A stretch of DNA of 64,000 nt from Azoarcus sp. L1K30 (lineage in GTDB: Bacteria > Pseudomonadota > Gammaproteobacteria > Burkholderiales > Rhodocyclaceae). Made by a program: the position numbers and the translations under genes. Positions 27,377-36,497 of the stretch are shown here, one piece after another (the first letter of the stretch is position 1; each line of letters begins with the position of its first letter). The DNA is taken from positions 2,743,099-2,807,098 of the forward strand of contig NZ_JAGRRD010000001.1 of assembly GCF_018122735.1 (NCBI RefSeq), read 5' to 3'. Under the pieces are notes generated by a model. It saw only the letters and a program-made list of their open reading frames with translations, was not told the DNA's origin and made no database searches.

Positions 27377-30001
27377 ATGACCCGCTCTGAAAAGAAAGCC
27401 ACGACGCACGAACTGACCGACGAACAGCTCAAGCAGATTGTTGCCGAAGCCGACACCGGCGGCCGGAAACCTACCGGCTTTGCAGCGAAACTGCTGCTTG
27501 CGGTGGCCTTGGCATGGTCGCTGTTCCAGCTCTGGATTGCGTCGCCGCTGCCATTTTCGTTCGGTATCTTCGTTCTCAACGACACCGAATCGCGCTCCCT
27601 GCACCTTGCCTTCGCCGTGTTCATGGCGTTTGCCGCCTACCCGGCATTCAAGCGTTCTCCGCGCGCCTATGTCCCGGTGGTCGACTGGATATTGGCGATC
27701 GGAGGCGCATTCTGTGCGTCCTACCTCTTCTTCTACTACGCCGAGCTGTCCGGCCGCCCCGGGCTGCCCACGACGCTCGACCTGGTCGTGGCCGTTGGCG
27801 GCATCGTCCTGCTGCTGGAAGCAGCGCGCCGTGCGTTGGGTCTGCCGATGGTCATTCTGGCCGTGGTGTTCCTGGTGTATATCTTCTTCGGCCAGTACAT
27901 GCCCGATGTCATCGCTCACCGTGGCGCTTCGTTGTCGAAAGGCATGAGCCACATGTGGCTGACGACGGAAGGCGTGTTTGGCGTGGCGCTGGGTGTGTCG
28001 GCCAGCTTCATCTTTCTGTTCGTGCTGTTCGGCGCCCTGCTCGAGACCGCCGGCGCGGGCAACTATTTCATCAAGTCGGCCATTGCACTGCTCGGCCACA
28101 TGCGCGGCGGTCCGGCCAAGGCTGCGGTCGTTGCGTCGGCCTCGACCGGCCTGATCTCGGGATCCTCGATTGCCAACGTGGTCACCACCGGCACCTTCAC
28201 CATTCCACTGATGAAGAGTGTCGGCTATCGCGCCGACAAGGCCGCCTCGGTCGAAGTCGCCTCGTCCGTCAACGGTCAGCTGATGCCACCGGTCATGGGC
28301 GCAGCGGCCTTCCTGATGGTCGAATACGTCGGCATCACCTACGTGGAAGTGATGAAGCACGCCATCGTGCCGGCGCTGATTTCCTATATCGCGCTGTTCT
28401 ACATCGTTCACCTCGAGGCGATGAAGATGAACCTGCAGGGCCTGCCGCGTCGCGAACCCCTGCCCTGGCAACAGGCCACCGTCACCACGCTGATGACGGT
28501 CTCGGGTCTGATCATCCTGTCTGCCATCGTCTATTGGGGCTTCGGATGGCTCAAGACGGTGGTCGGCGAATCCGCCTTCATGATCGTCGGCGCGCTGATG
28601 CTCGCCGCCTATGTGGCCATCATCCGCTTTGCCGCCAAGTACCCCGAGCTGCACATGGAGAAGCCGGGCGACAAGATGGAATATCTGCCCGAAATCGGGC
28701 CCACGTTGAAGTCGGGTCTGCATTACCTGCTGCCGGTGGCCGCGCTGATCTGGAACCTGATGGTCGAACAGCTGTCTCCGGCGCTCTCGGCATTCTGGGC
28801 AACGCTGTTCCTGATCTTCATTCTCGTCACCCAGCGCCCGCTGTTCGCGTTCTTTCGCGGCCAAGGCGATTTTGGCGCTGCCGTCCGACACGGTTTCCAG
28901 GATCTGTTCGACGGCCTCGTGACCGGCGCCCGCAACATGATCGGTATCGGCATTGCCACGGCCACCGCCGGCATCATCGTCGGCACCGTCACGCTGACCG
29001 GCATCGGCCTGGCGATGACCGAACTGGTCGAGGTCCTGTCGGGCGGCAACCTGATGATCATGCTGTCGCTGGTCGCGGTCATCTGCCTGATCCTGGGCAT
29101 GGGCCTGCCGACCACTGCAAACTACATCGTGGTATCGACGCTGATGGCGCCGGTCATCGTCGAGCTGGGCGCACAGCAGGGCCTGCTGGTGCCGCTGATT
29201 GCAGTCCATCTGTTCGTGTTCTACTTCGGCCTGATGGCCGACGTGACCCCTCCGGTCGGGCTCGCCTCCTACGCTGCCGCCGGCATCGCCAAGAGCGACC
29301 CGATCAAGACCGGCTTTACCGCCTTCGGCTACAGCGCGCGTACCGCCATCCTGCCGTTCATGTTCATCTTCAACACGCAGTTGCTGCTGATCGGCATCAC
29401 CGACGGCATCCACCTCATCCTGACCATCGTCAGTGCCACCATCGCCAGCCTGATGTTTGCGGCGGCCACGCAGGGCTGGTTCGTCACCCGCAACCGGGTA
29501 CATGAAACGCTGATCCTGCTGCTGGTCACCTTCACCCTGTTCCGCCCGGGCTTCTGGCTCGACATGGTCTATCCGGCCTACGACGAAGTGCCGACCACCG
29601 AACTCACCCGACTGATCGAGGAAGCGCCCCCGAAAGGCAACCTGCGTGTATGGGTGAATGGCCTGACGCTCGAGGGCGATGAAGTATCGAAAGGCGTGCT
29701 GCTGCCGCTGGGAGAGCCCGGCAAGGCGCGCGAACGCCTGGCGAACATCGGCCTGACGCTGATGACGCTCGGCGATGAGGTTCAGGTGGCCGCGGTGAAG
29801 TTCGGCAGCCGGGCCGAAAAGCTCGGGCTAGAACAAGGCTTCAACATCACCTCGATCGAACTGCCGGCAGCCGATCGTCCGGACAAGGAATGGATATTCG
29901 TACCCGCCCTGCTGCTGCTGGCAATGGTCTGGCTCATGCAAAAGGCACGCGCGCGCCGCGAACCGCCACGACCGGCTTTCGACCCGAACGCCCACTATTA
30001 A
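27377..30001 (+). CDS. TRAP transporter fused permease (DctQ-DctM, with DUF3394 C-terminus)
   Basis: An 874-residue inner-membrane protein. After a soluble N-terminal 35 residues come four DctQ-like helices (about 38-190), then the large DctM-type subunit with repeated helices up to about residue 705 (motifs SSIANVVTTGTFTIPLMKS, GMGLPTTANYIVVSTL, PPVGLASYAAAGIAKSDP). The last ~150 residues form a DUF3394-type domain followed by a final membrane helix (VPALLLLAMVWLMQKAR) and a basic tail. Fused 4TM/12TM permeases pair with TAXI binding proteins, here the gene just upstream. Transport is driven by Na+ or H+. Confidence 0.93.
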   Translation: MTRSEKKATTHELTDEQLKQIVAEADTGGRKPTGFAAKLLLAVALAWSLFQLWIASPLPFSFGIFVLNDTESRSLHLAFAVFMAFAAYPAFKRSPRAYVPVVDWILAIGGAFCASYLFFYYAELSGRPGLPTTLDLVVAVGGIVLLLEAARRALGLPMVILAVVFLVYIFFGQYMPDVIAHRGASLSKGMSHMWLTTEGVFGVALGVSASFIFLFVLFGALLETAGAGNYFIKSAIALLGHMRGGPAKAAVVASASTGLISGSSIANVVTTGTFTIPLMKSVGYRADKAASVEVASSVNGQLMPPVMGAAAFLMVEYVGITYVEVMKHAIVPALISYIALFYIVHLEAMKMNLQGLPRREPLPWQQATVTTLMTVSGLIILSAIVYWGFGWLKTVVGESAFMIVGALMLAAYVAIIRFAAKYPELHMEKPGDKMEYLPEIGPTLKSGLHYLLPVAALIWNLMVEQLSPALSAFWATLFLIFILVTQRPLFAFFRGQGDFGAAVRHGFQDLFDGLVTGARNMIGIGIATATAGIIVGTVTLTGIGLAMTELVEVLSGGNLMIMLSLVAVICLILGMGLPTTANYIVVSTLMAPVIVELGAQQGLLVPLIAVHLFVFYFGLMADVTPPVGLASYAAAGIAKSDPIKTGFTAFGYSARTAILPFMFIFNTQLLLIGITDGIHLILTIVSATIASLMFAAATQGWFVTRNRVHETLILLLVTFTLFRPGFWLDMVYPAYDEVPTTELTRLIEEAPPKGNLRVWVNGLTLEGDEVSKGVLLPLGEPGKARERLANIGLTLMTLGDEVQVAAVKFGSRAEKLGLEQGFNITSIELPAADRPDKEWIFVPALLLLAMVWLMQKARARREPPRPAFDPNAHY

Positions 30002-30047
30002 CCCGGCAATCAATTAGATGACAAATGCTGGGGTGCAGCGCGGTCAC

Positions 30048-30210
30048 TCCCTCCCCTTCAAGGGGGCGAAGCAGGGAATTCGGCGAGCGTCGCTCGCCGC
30101 CTGCGAAGCGGCGTAGCGCAGCGGAGACTCCCGGGCTGGGGTGGGGATGGGTTCTCCCTACGCCGCAAATCACCCACCCCCCTCCTAACCTCCCCCTTGA
30201 AGGGGGAGGA
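30048..30210. repeat. Dispersed inverted repeat, second copy, with inserted hairpin segment
   Basis: The outer arms CCCTTCAAGGGGG and CCCCCTTGAAGGGGGAGG and the inner GGGGTGGGGATGGGTT / CACCCACCCCC match the element at 1056-1153. The left arm is interrupted by about 60 bases with its own inverted repeat (GGCGAGCG / CGCTCGCC), so this copy is longer. It lies just downstream of a transporter gene. Confidence 0.75.
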
Positions 30211-30262
30211 ACGCGGTGCCGACAATGACTTCATCTGTTTCATTGCCGGGTTAATAGGCACG

Positions 30263-30288
30263 GGGCGCCCATTCAGGGCGCCCTTTTT
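30263..30288 (+). terminator. Terminator after the TAXI-TRAP operon
   Basis: GGGCGCCC, a 5-base loop, GGGCGCCC and TTTTT form a compact hairpin with a T-run. It lies about 260 bases after the permease stop, beyond the repeat. Confidence 0.8.
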
Positions 30289-30314
30289 ATTCCGCGCCGA
30301 ACGCGCGGTGCAAT

Positions 30315-30731
30315 TCAGATCAGCGATGGTCCGCTGACGATCGCGGTCGCGTCGCGTTCATTGATTCTCACGGTCGCATTGGCGAGCACGTGCGCAATCA
30401 GCCACTCCTTGAGCCTTTCGACCTCTTCGCCGTCGATCTCGACAAAGCGGCAGCCCGCCTTGCGCAGGCCGCCATCGGTGATCTGGTTGACGACCTCGGC
30501 CCGACCTTCGATACGGTCGGGCACGCCTTCGCGCTGGAGCACGAAGGAAAAACTCACCCCTGCGCCCAGATCGGCGGAAACAGGCAGCGAAAATCCCTCG
30601 AGCGACAAGTCGTTGAGCGGACGGCGCACGCCATTGACCAAGGCCCAGAAACAGACGTCACCCCGACGCTTCGCGACGAATCGCTGACGCGCCCTGCGCT
30701 CTGCCGAGTCCACTTTCGCGGCGGAATTCAT
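30315..30731 (-). CDS. PilZ-domain protein
   Basis: A 138-residue protein consisting of one PilZ domain: ERRARQRF near the N-terminus followed by LNDLSLEGFSLP, the RxxxR and D/NxSxxG c-di-GMP-binding motifs. A c-di-GMP effector is likely, possibly responding to the GGDEF proteins in this window. The ATG at 30731 has GGAG 7 bases upstream; an ATG at 30737 is in frame but overlaps that site. Its target is unknown. Confidence 0.84.
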   Translation of the reverse strand: MNSAAKVDSAERRARQRFVAKRRGDVCFWALVNGVRRPLNDLSLEGFSLPVSADLGAGVSFSFVLQREGVPDRIEGRAEVVNQITDGGLRKAGCRFVEIDGEEVERLKEWLIAHVLANATVRINERDATAIVSGPSLI

Positions 30732-30801
30732 GCACATGCTCCAGAGACAGAATGGACGCTATGGTAGCGCAGTCGCGACCGATACATGCGTGAGGAATAT
30801 C

Positions 30802-31569
30802 TCACAACGGTAGCCCTCGCGGCTTGCGGCCGGCGTGGGCAAACAGACGGTCATAAAGACCGCGCGGAAGCACCCGTAACAGCTTTGCGACCCAGGCCAT
30901 CTGCCACGGCGTCACGGCAAAGCGATCTCCACGCTCGATGATCCGCACAATGCGAGCGGCCGCGATGTCGGCCTCGAGCATGAAGGGCATGGGGTAGGTG
31001 TTGACGGCCGTCATCGGCGTACGGATGTAGCCTGGCGCTACTGTCACCACCTTCACCCCGCTACCGTGCAGTTCCACCCGCAGACTCTCGAGATAGGCCA
31101 GCGCCCCGGCCTTCGATGCACTATAGGCACCGGCGCCCGGAAGCCCCCTGATACCGGCAACGGATGCGATGCCCGCCAACCTGCCGCTGCCGCGTTGACG
31201 CATACCTTCGATGAAGGGCTGAAACGTGGCGACCATGCCAATCAGGTTGATCTGCACCAGGCGCGCAAAGGCATCGATATCCTCCGCATGTTCGGTGAGC
31301 GTACCCACCGACACACCTGCATTCGCGATCACCACATCGGGAAGGCCAATGTCGTCAACGAAGCTTTTCGCCGCTGCCTGAATCGACTGCGCATTGGCGA
31401 CATCGGCGACGAAGATCCTGTGCGTTCCCGACAGTTCATCGATAAGTCGCCGCATCGGCGCTTCGCGACGCGCGACCAGTCCAAGCACCGCGCCCTGCCC
31501 CGCGTAATGACGCGCGAGCGCGGCACCGAGGCCGCTGGAAGCCCCGGTAATGAAGACGCGCTGCGGCAT
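30802..31569 (-). CDS. Short-chain dehydrogenase/reductase
   Basis: A 255-residue classical SDR: TGASSGLGAAL (NAD(P) loop), NAGVSVG, a catalytic Ser in GIASVAG and YSASK (Tyr/Lys). The residues following the first strand (VARREAPMRRL) suggest NADP preference. The C-terminal hydrophobic stretch (WQMAWVAKLLRVLP) resembles SDRs that sit on membranes. The substrate is unknown. It lies 43 bases downstream of dsbA on the same strand and may be cotranscribed. Confidence 0.88.
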   Translation of the reverse strand: MPQRVFITGASSGLGAALARHYAGQGAVLGLVARREAPMRRLIDELSGTHRIFVADVANAQSIQAAAKSFVDDIGLPDVVIANAGVSVGTLTEHAEDIDAFARLVQINLIGMVATFQPFIEGMRQRGSGRLAGIASVAGIRGLPGAGAYSASKAGALAYLESLRVELHGSGVKVVTVAPGYIRTPMTAVNTYPMPFMLEADIAAARIVRIIERGDRFAVTPWQMAWVAKLLRVLPRGLYDRLFAHAGRKPRGLPL

Positions 31570-31612
31570 CGAACGCCTCGCCGACGCGGCGCTCACGCCG
31601 CACGTGCTCCGA

Positions 31613-32260
31613 TCAACTGCTGCGCGGCTCTTTACGCACGCGGGCAAGCAGCAGGTCGACCTGCTTCAGCGTCCCTTCGTGGCTGCCGGTCATCGACGCG
31701 GAGGTGATGAAGCGGCCATCGACAGCCATCGTCGGCACGCCCTGCAGCTTGTAGTCACGCGCCGACCGATCGGCCTGCTTGAGCATGGACTCGATACCGA
31801 AGGACTTGTACGCTGCCATGAACGACTTGGCATCGACGCCGTTCTTTTCAATCCAGCTCCGTACGCCGTCCTCCGTGTGCAGCGGCACTTTGTCGTCCTG
31901 CACCGCAGCGAATACCTTCTCGTGCAGCTTGTCGACCTGCCCCGTAATTTCGAGCGTGTAGTACAGCCGCGCGAGCGCCTGAAGCTGCGGATTGCCCCAG
32001 ATCGCAGGTACGCGAACGAAGTGCACATCCGCCGGCATTTGCTTCTTCCACTGTTCGAGCAGGGGATCGAACGCGCGGCAGTGGGGGCAGCCGTAATGGA
32101 AGAACTCGATCACCTCGATCTTGCCCTTCGCCGACGTCGGCACCGCCGGGTCGAGTGTCTGATATGCCGGCCCAGCCGGATTCTGAGCAAGTACATGCCC
32201 CGCCGGGCCCACGAGCAGCGCAAGTGCGCCCAGTTGTTGCAGCGCATGACGACGATTCAT
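31613..32260 (-). CDS. dsbA: Thiol:disulfide interchange protein DsbA
   Basis: A 215-residue periplasmic oxidoreductase with signal peptide (MNRRHALQQLGALALLVG, cleavage near VLAQ) and the CPHC active site in FFHYGCPHCRAF. The cis-proline loop is GVPTMAVDGRF. It introduces disulfides in exported proteins, re-oxidised by DsbB. An AGGAG motif precedes the ATG at 32260. It lies after the SPOR gene in the minus-strand argS-SPOR-dsbA-SDR series. Confidence 0.93.
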   Translation of the reverse strand: MNRRHALQQLGALALLVGPAGHVLAQNPAGPAYQTLDPAVPTSAKGKIEVIEFFHYGCPHCRAFDPLLEQWKKQMPADVHFVRVPAIWGNPQLQALARLYYTLEITGQVDKLHEKVFAAVQDDKVPLHTEDGVRSWIEKNGVDAKSFMAAYKSFGIESMLKQADRSARDYKLQGVPTMAVDGRFITSASMTGSHEGTLKQVDLLLARVRKEPRSS

Positions 32261-32333
32261 TGATGACTCCTGTTCGGTTTAGGCAGCTTGAGACGGGATT
32301 ACGTCGCGTTTCGTTCCATCGGTCGCGAAAAAA

Positions 32334-32921
32334 TCACTGCCCGGCACGCGTCACGGTGGCATTGAACCCGGACGTGGCCAAGCGGCTGCGCACGGGATTC
32401 ATCTCCTCCGGACTGGCAAAAGGACCAACCCGCACTCGGTGTATGGTTCGGCCGTCGGGCAACTGACCGCGCTGCGAACTCGCCTCGACCCCAGCCAGCG
32501 CGAGCCGCGCTTTGAGGTTGTCGGCCTCGGCCGCATTCTCGAACGCACCCAATTGCAGGTACATGCGCTCAGCCGGCTTCTCGTCCACCGCCGCCTTGAC
32601 CGGTACTTCCGGCGTCTTGGCCTGGGGCGCAGGCACATTGTCCCCCTGCGGCAGGATCTTGTAGAACTCGAAATCCTGCTTGACCACCGGGCGATCGCCC
32701 GGCTTGCCCGGCAGAGCCACCGGGGGCTGATTCACCGCGGGCACGCGAGGCGCGACCGGGGCCGACTGAAACGGGTTGGCACGGGTAAAGTACCACGCCG
32801 CACCCGCAGCGATCAGCGCCCCCATCATCAGGCCGATGAAGATCCCGATGAGCGTTCCGCCGCCACTGCGTGCCGGCGCGCGGCCGGACTTGCGTGGCGC
32901 TGCTTTGCGTTGCTGACTCAC
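32334..32921 (-). CDS. SPOR-domain membrane protein (FtsN-like)
   Basis: A 195-residue bitopic protein: basic N-terminus, one membrane helix (about 23-45), a Pro-rich linker, and a C-terminal SPOR domain (YLQLGAFENAAEADNLKARL ... RVGPFASPEEMNPVRSRL). SPOR domains bind denuded septal peptidoglycan, so a cell-division role is likely. It starts 14 bases after argS and is cotranscribed with it, the order commonly seen in betaproteobacteria. Confidence 0.88.
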   Translation of the reverse strand: MSQQRKAAPRKSGRAPARSGGGTLIGIFIGLMMGALIAAGAAWYFTRANPFQSAPVAPRVPAVNQPPVALPGKPGDRPVVKQDFEFYKILPQGDNVPAPQAKTPEVPVKAAVDEKPAERMYLQLGAFENAAEADNLKARLALAGVEASSQRGQLPDGRTIHRVRVGPFASPEEMNPVRSRLATSGFNATVTRAGQ

Positions 32922-32935
32922 TGCGTTCTCCTCGC

Positions 32936-34699
32936 TTACATCGATTCCGGCGCAGACACACCGAGTACCGTCAGACCACTGACCAGGACCTGGCGAACCG
33001 CCTCCGCCAGCGCCAGGCGGGCAAGCTTCAGGGCTTCGTCATCGACCAGCATGCGCTCGGCGTTGTACCAGCTGTGGAAATCCGCAGCGAGATCCTTCAG
33101 GTAAAACGCAATCTGGTGCGGCGCGTAGTCTGCCGCGGCCGATTGCACCAGTTCGGGAAAGGTGGATAGCCGCGCACACAGCGCGAGCTCGCGCTCATTC
33201 TGCAGCAGACCGAGATCGGCCGCGGCCAGTTCGGCGCGCTCGCCGTCCCACTGGTTGAGCACCGAGCAAAGGCGGGCGTGCGCATACTGCACGTAGTACA
33301 CCGGGTTCTCGTTGCTCTGGCTCTTGGCCAGATCGAGATCGAAGTCCAGGTGCTGGTCCGACTTACGCAACACGTAGAAGAAGCGGCAGGCATCATTGCC
33401 CACCTCCTTGCGCAGTTCGCGCAGGGTCACGAACTCGCCTGACCGGGTCGACATCGACGTCTTCTGGCCGTCGCGATACAGCACCGCGAACTGCACCAGT
33501 GCCACGTTAAGCTTCTCCGGCGCCAGACCAAGTGCGGCAATCGCCCCTTTCACCCGCGGGATGTAGCCGTGATGGTCCGCCCCCCAGATATCGATCATCA
33601 GATCGAAGCCGCGTTCGTACTTGTTGAGATGGTAGGCAATGTCCGACGCAAAGTAGGTGTAGAGCCCGTTCTCACGCTGCACGACACGGTCCTTCTCGTC
33701 GCCGAAGGCGGTAGAGCGGAACCACTTGGCACCGTTCTGCACGTAGATGTGGCCCTGCTTGTCGAGTTGGGAGATCGCGCGCTCGACCAGTCCGGTATCG
33801 AACAGGCTCTGCTCCGAAAACCACTTGTCGAAGCGGACACCGAACTCCTGCAGGTCTTCACGTCCGTCGCCAAGCTGCTCATTGAGCGCAAAGCCGTGCA
33901 CCCAGGGGTAGTCCTCGCCAAGCAACCGTTTCGCATTGGAGATCAGCGCATCGAGGTGCAGCTCGCGCTGCGCCTTGGCTTCGTCGTCCTTGCGCTCTGC
34001 GAGCGGCAAACCCGGCGTGCCGGCGGTGAGCTGCGCTGCGGTCACTTTTGCAAAACGGTCCTGATGGGCATTGCGCAATTCACGCGCCATGTCGACCACA
34101 TAGGCGCCCTGGTAGGCGTTGGGCGGGAAGGCCACCTCGATATCGAACAGGGCCAGATAGCGCAGCCAGGTCGACAGGGCAAGAATGTCCATCTGCCGCC
34201 CGGCATCGTTCACGTAGTACTCGCGCGTCACGTCGTAGCCGGCAAAGGCCAGCACGTCCGACAGCGAAGCACCGTAGGCCGCACCGCGACCGTGACCAAC
34301 GTGCAGCGGACCGGTCGGATTGGCCGAGACGAATTCGACCTGTACCTTCACGTTCTTCGCCGCCCCGCGACCGTAGTTGGCGCCTGCCGCAAGTATCGCG
34401 CTCACGACCGCCGTCTTGGCTGCCGACGCGAGGGTGAAATTTATGAAACCGGCCCCGGCAACCTCGGTCTTCGCGACCAGCGGCGAGGTCGGCAACTCGG
34501 CCAGCAGTTTCGCCGCCAGATCACGCGGATTGCGTTTCATCGGCTTGGCCAGTTGCAGCGCCAGATTGGTGGCAAAATCGCCATGGCTCGCCTGTTTCGG
34601 GCGCTCAAGCAGGATGGGGGTATCGCTCAGATCGGGCGCCACACTCTTGAGGGCGGATTGCAGGAGGCTGGTAATCAGAACTTTGGGGTCGGCGCTCAT
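32936..34699 (-). CDS. argS: Arginyl-tRNA synthetase
   Basis: A 587-residue class I aminoacyl-tRNA synthetase. The HIGH-type motif appears in NPTGPLHVGHGRGAAYG, and a KMSKS-like region in KTSMSTRSGEFV. The N-terminal Add1 domain and C-terminal anticodon-binding DALR domain (ENPVYYVQYAHARLCSVL onward) are complete. The start at 34699 (MSADPKVLITSLLQSAL) gives normal length; the frame extends upstream without protein-like sequence. It is divergent from ubiB. Confidence 0.96.
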   Translation of the reverse strand: MSADPKVLITSLLQSALKSVAPDLSDTPILLERPKQASHGDFATNLALQLAKPMKRNPRDLAAKLLAELPTSPLVAKTEVAGAGFINFTLASAAKTAVVSAILAAGANYGRGAAKNVKVQVEFVSANPTGPLHVGHGRGAAYGASLSDVLAFAGYDVTREYYVNDAGRQMDILALSTWLRYLALFDIEVAFPPNAYQGAYVVDMARELRNAHQDRFAKVTAAQLTAGTPGLPLAERKDDEAKAQRELHLDALISNAKRLLGEDYPWVHGFALNEQLGDGREDLQEFGVRFDKWFSEQSLFDTGLVERAISQLDKQGHIYVQNGAKWFRSTAFGDEKDRVVQRENGLYTYFASDIAYHLNKYERGFDLMIDIWGADHHGYIPRVKGAIAALGLAPEKLNVALVQFAVLYRDGQKTSMSTRSGEFVTLRELRKEVGNDACRFFYVLRKSDQHLDFDLDLAKSQSNENPVYYVQYAHARLCSVLNQWDGERAELAAADLGLLQNERELALCARLSTFPELVQSAAADYAPHQIAFYLKDLAADFHSWYNAERMLVDDEALKLARLALAEAVRQVLVSGLTVLGVSAPESM

Positions 34700-34849
34700 G
34701 ACACGTGTAGGGACATCGAAAGGCGTGATTATAGCGGATCGCCCCTCACCTCCCCCGTTCCGCGTGTGAGCGCAGGTTTCCGGTTGCTGCTTCCACCACT
34801 TCACCTTTCCCGTTAAAGTCCGGGGTTCTCCCGCAACCGGCTTTCCAAA

Positions 34850-36382
34850 GTGCGTCTCCTGCGTCTCGCCAAGATCGTTTCCGTCAGCCTGCGTTTCGGT
34901 CTCGACCGCATGATTCTCGACACGGATTCGAGCGGCCGCCTGGGCCGCATCTGGCATGTGGTGTTCTTCTGGCGCACCTTCAGCGAGCCACGCGCGGTAC
35001 GCCTGCGCCAGGCCCTCGAATCGCTCGGCCCAATCTTCGTCAAGTTCGGGCAAATGCTGTCTACCCGGCGCGACCTGCTGCCACCAGACCTGGCCGACGA
35101 GCTGGCCAAGTTGCAGGACCGGGTCCCTCCTTTCCCCATCGAACAGGCCCTGGCGCTGCTGCAGACCATGTACGGCAAGCCGGTCGACGAGGTCTTCGGC
35201 AACTTCAACCGCACACCGGTGGCGTCCGCATCGGTTGCGCAGGTGCATTTCGCGGAGCTGCCCGACGGCACCGAGGTAGCGGTCAAGATCCTGCGCCCGG
35301 GTATCGAACGCGTCATCGCGCATGACCTTGCACTGCTCGAAGTCGCGGCCATGCTACTGGAGAAGATCTGGATCGAAGGGCGCCGCCTGAAGCCACGCGA
35401 GGTCGTCGCCGAGTTCACCAAGTACCTCAATGACGAACTCGACCTGATGCGCGAGGCCGCCAACTGTTCGCAGCTGCGGCGCAACTTCAAGGACTCCTCG
35501 CTGATGATCGTGCCCGAGGTGTACTGGGACTGGTGCGGTCGCAACGTCATGGTCATGGAGCGCATGCATGGCATCCAGATCTCGCAGATCGAAGCGCTCA
35601 AGGCCCAGGGCACGGACTTGCCGGCGCTGTCGCGGGCGGGGGTGGAGATCTTCTTCACCCAGGTCTTCCGCGACGGCTTCTTCCATGCCGACATGCACCC
35701 CGGCAACATCTTTGTGCATCGCGACGGCCGCTACATCGCGCTCGACTTCGGCATCATGGGCACGCTCAACGAAGTCGACAAGAGTTACCTAGCGCAGAAT
35801 TTCCTCGCATTCTTCCAGCGCGACTACCACCGCGTCGCGATGGCACACATCGAAGCCGGCTGGGTTCCTGCAAAAACCCGTGTGGATGAATTCGAAGCGG
35901 CCATCCGCACCGTGTGCGAACCCATCTTCGACAAGCCGCTGAAGGACATCTCCTTCGGCAAGACGCTGCTGCGCCTGTTCCAGACCGCACGCCGCTTCGA
36001 GATGGAGGTCCAGCCGCAACTGGTGCTGCTGCAAAAGACCTTGCTCAACATCGAAGGACTGGGTCGCCAGCTCGACCCCGAGCTCGACCTGTGGAAGACG
36101 GCCAAGCCCTTTCTCGAACGCTGGATGCACGAGCAGATCGGCTGGCGGGCGCTGATCCGCGAGATCAGGACCGAGGCGCCGGGCTGGGCCGGCACCCTGC
36201 CGCAACTGCCCCGGCTGATCCACCACACCCTGACCGAAAGCAACAGGCACCAGGCTGTACAGCAGGCGCAATTTGAAAAGCTCGCCCGCCAGCAACGGCG
36301 GCAAGGCTGGCTGTTGACCCTGCTGACGCTGCTGTTCTCCGCCATACTCGCGCTGGAAGCCTGGTACGTGCTGTCGGCCTGA
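34850..36382 (+). CDS. ubiB: Ubiquinone biosynthesis kinase-like protein UbiB
   Basis: A 510-residue ABC1/ADCK-family protein. It contains the KxGQ motif ([16 protein letters not shown]), the Ala-rich nucleotide loop ([12 protein letters not shown]), the invariant Lys (VAVKILRPG), [13 protein letters not shown] and [10 protein letters not shown]-terminal hydrophobic hairpin ([19 protein letters not shown]) anchors it to the membrane. It supports ubiquinone biosynthesis, probably by releasing lipid intermediates. The start is GTG at 34850, where family members begin ([19 protein letters not shown]); no clear ribosome-binding site is seen. It lies 2.4 kb upstream of the O2-independent ubiquinone genes. 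Confidence 0.95.
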   Translation: MRLLRLAKIVSVSLRFGLDRMILDTDSSGRLGRIWHVVFFWRTFSEPRAVRLRQALESLGPIFVKFGQMLSTRRDLLPPDLADELAKLQDRVPPFPIEQALALLQTMYGKPVDEVFGNFNRTPVASASVAQVHFAELPDGTEVAVKILRPGIERVIAHDLALLEVAAMLLEKIWIEGRRLKPREVVAEFTKYLNDELDLMREAANCSQLRRNFKDSSLMIVPEVYWDWCGRNVMVMERMHGIQISQIEALKAQGTDLPALSRAGVEIFFTQVFRDGFFHADMHPGNIFVHRDGRYIALDFGIMGTLNEVDKSYLAQNFLAFFQRDYHRVAMAHIEAGWVPAKTRVDEFEAAIRTVCEPIFDKPLKDISFGKTLLRLFQTARRFEMEVQPQLVLLQKTLLNIEGLGRQLDPELDLWKTAKPFLERWMHEQIGWRALIREIRTEAPGWAGTLPQLPRLIHHTLTESNRHQAVQQAQFEKLARQQRRQGWLLTLLTLLFSAILALEAWYVLSA

Positions 36383-36497
36383 TGGCACCGCCGTTCGCGC
36401 ATGGTCTCCCCCGAGTGCGAACGATTCGGCCGGTTTTCCATCCAACGCTGTAACGTCACACAAGCACCCGCCACAGGGGCGGAACGGGAGGTGCCTC

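Larger units (their letters stand above)
30002..30314. other. Intergenic region with dispersed repeat and terminator
   Basis: This 313-base stretch between the TRAP permease and the PilZ gene holds a second copy of the dispersed inverted repeat (30048-30210) and a terminator hairpin (30263-30288). No gene is supported. Confidence 0.7.

Noticed and set aside
27233..29503. Long minus-strand open frame of 756 codons opposite the TRAP permease
   Set aside because: A high-GC shadow: composition is His/Gln/Arg/Asp-rich and repetitive, while the plus strand reads as a clear permease.
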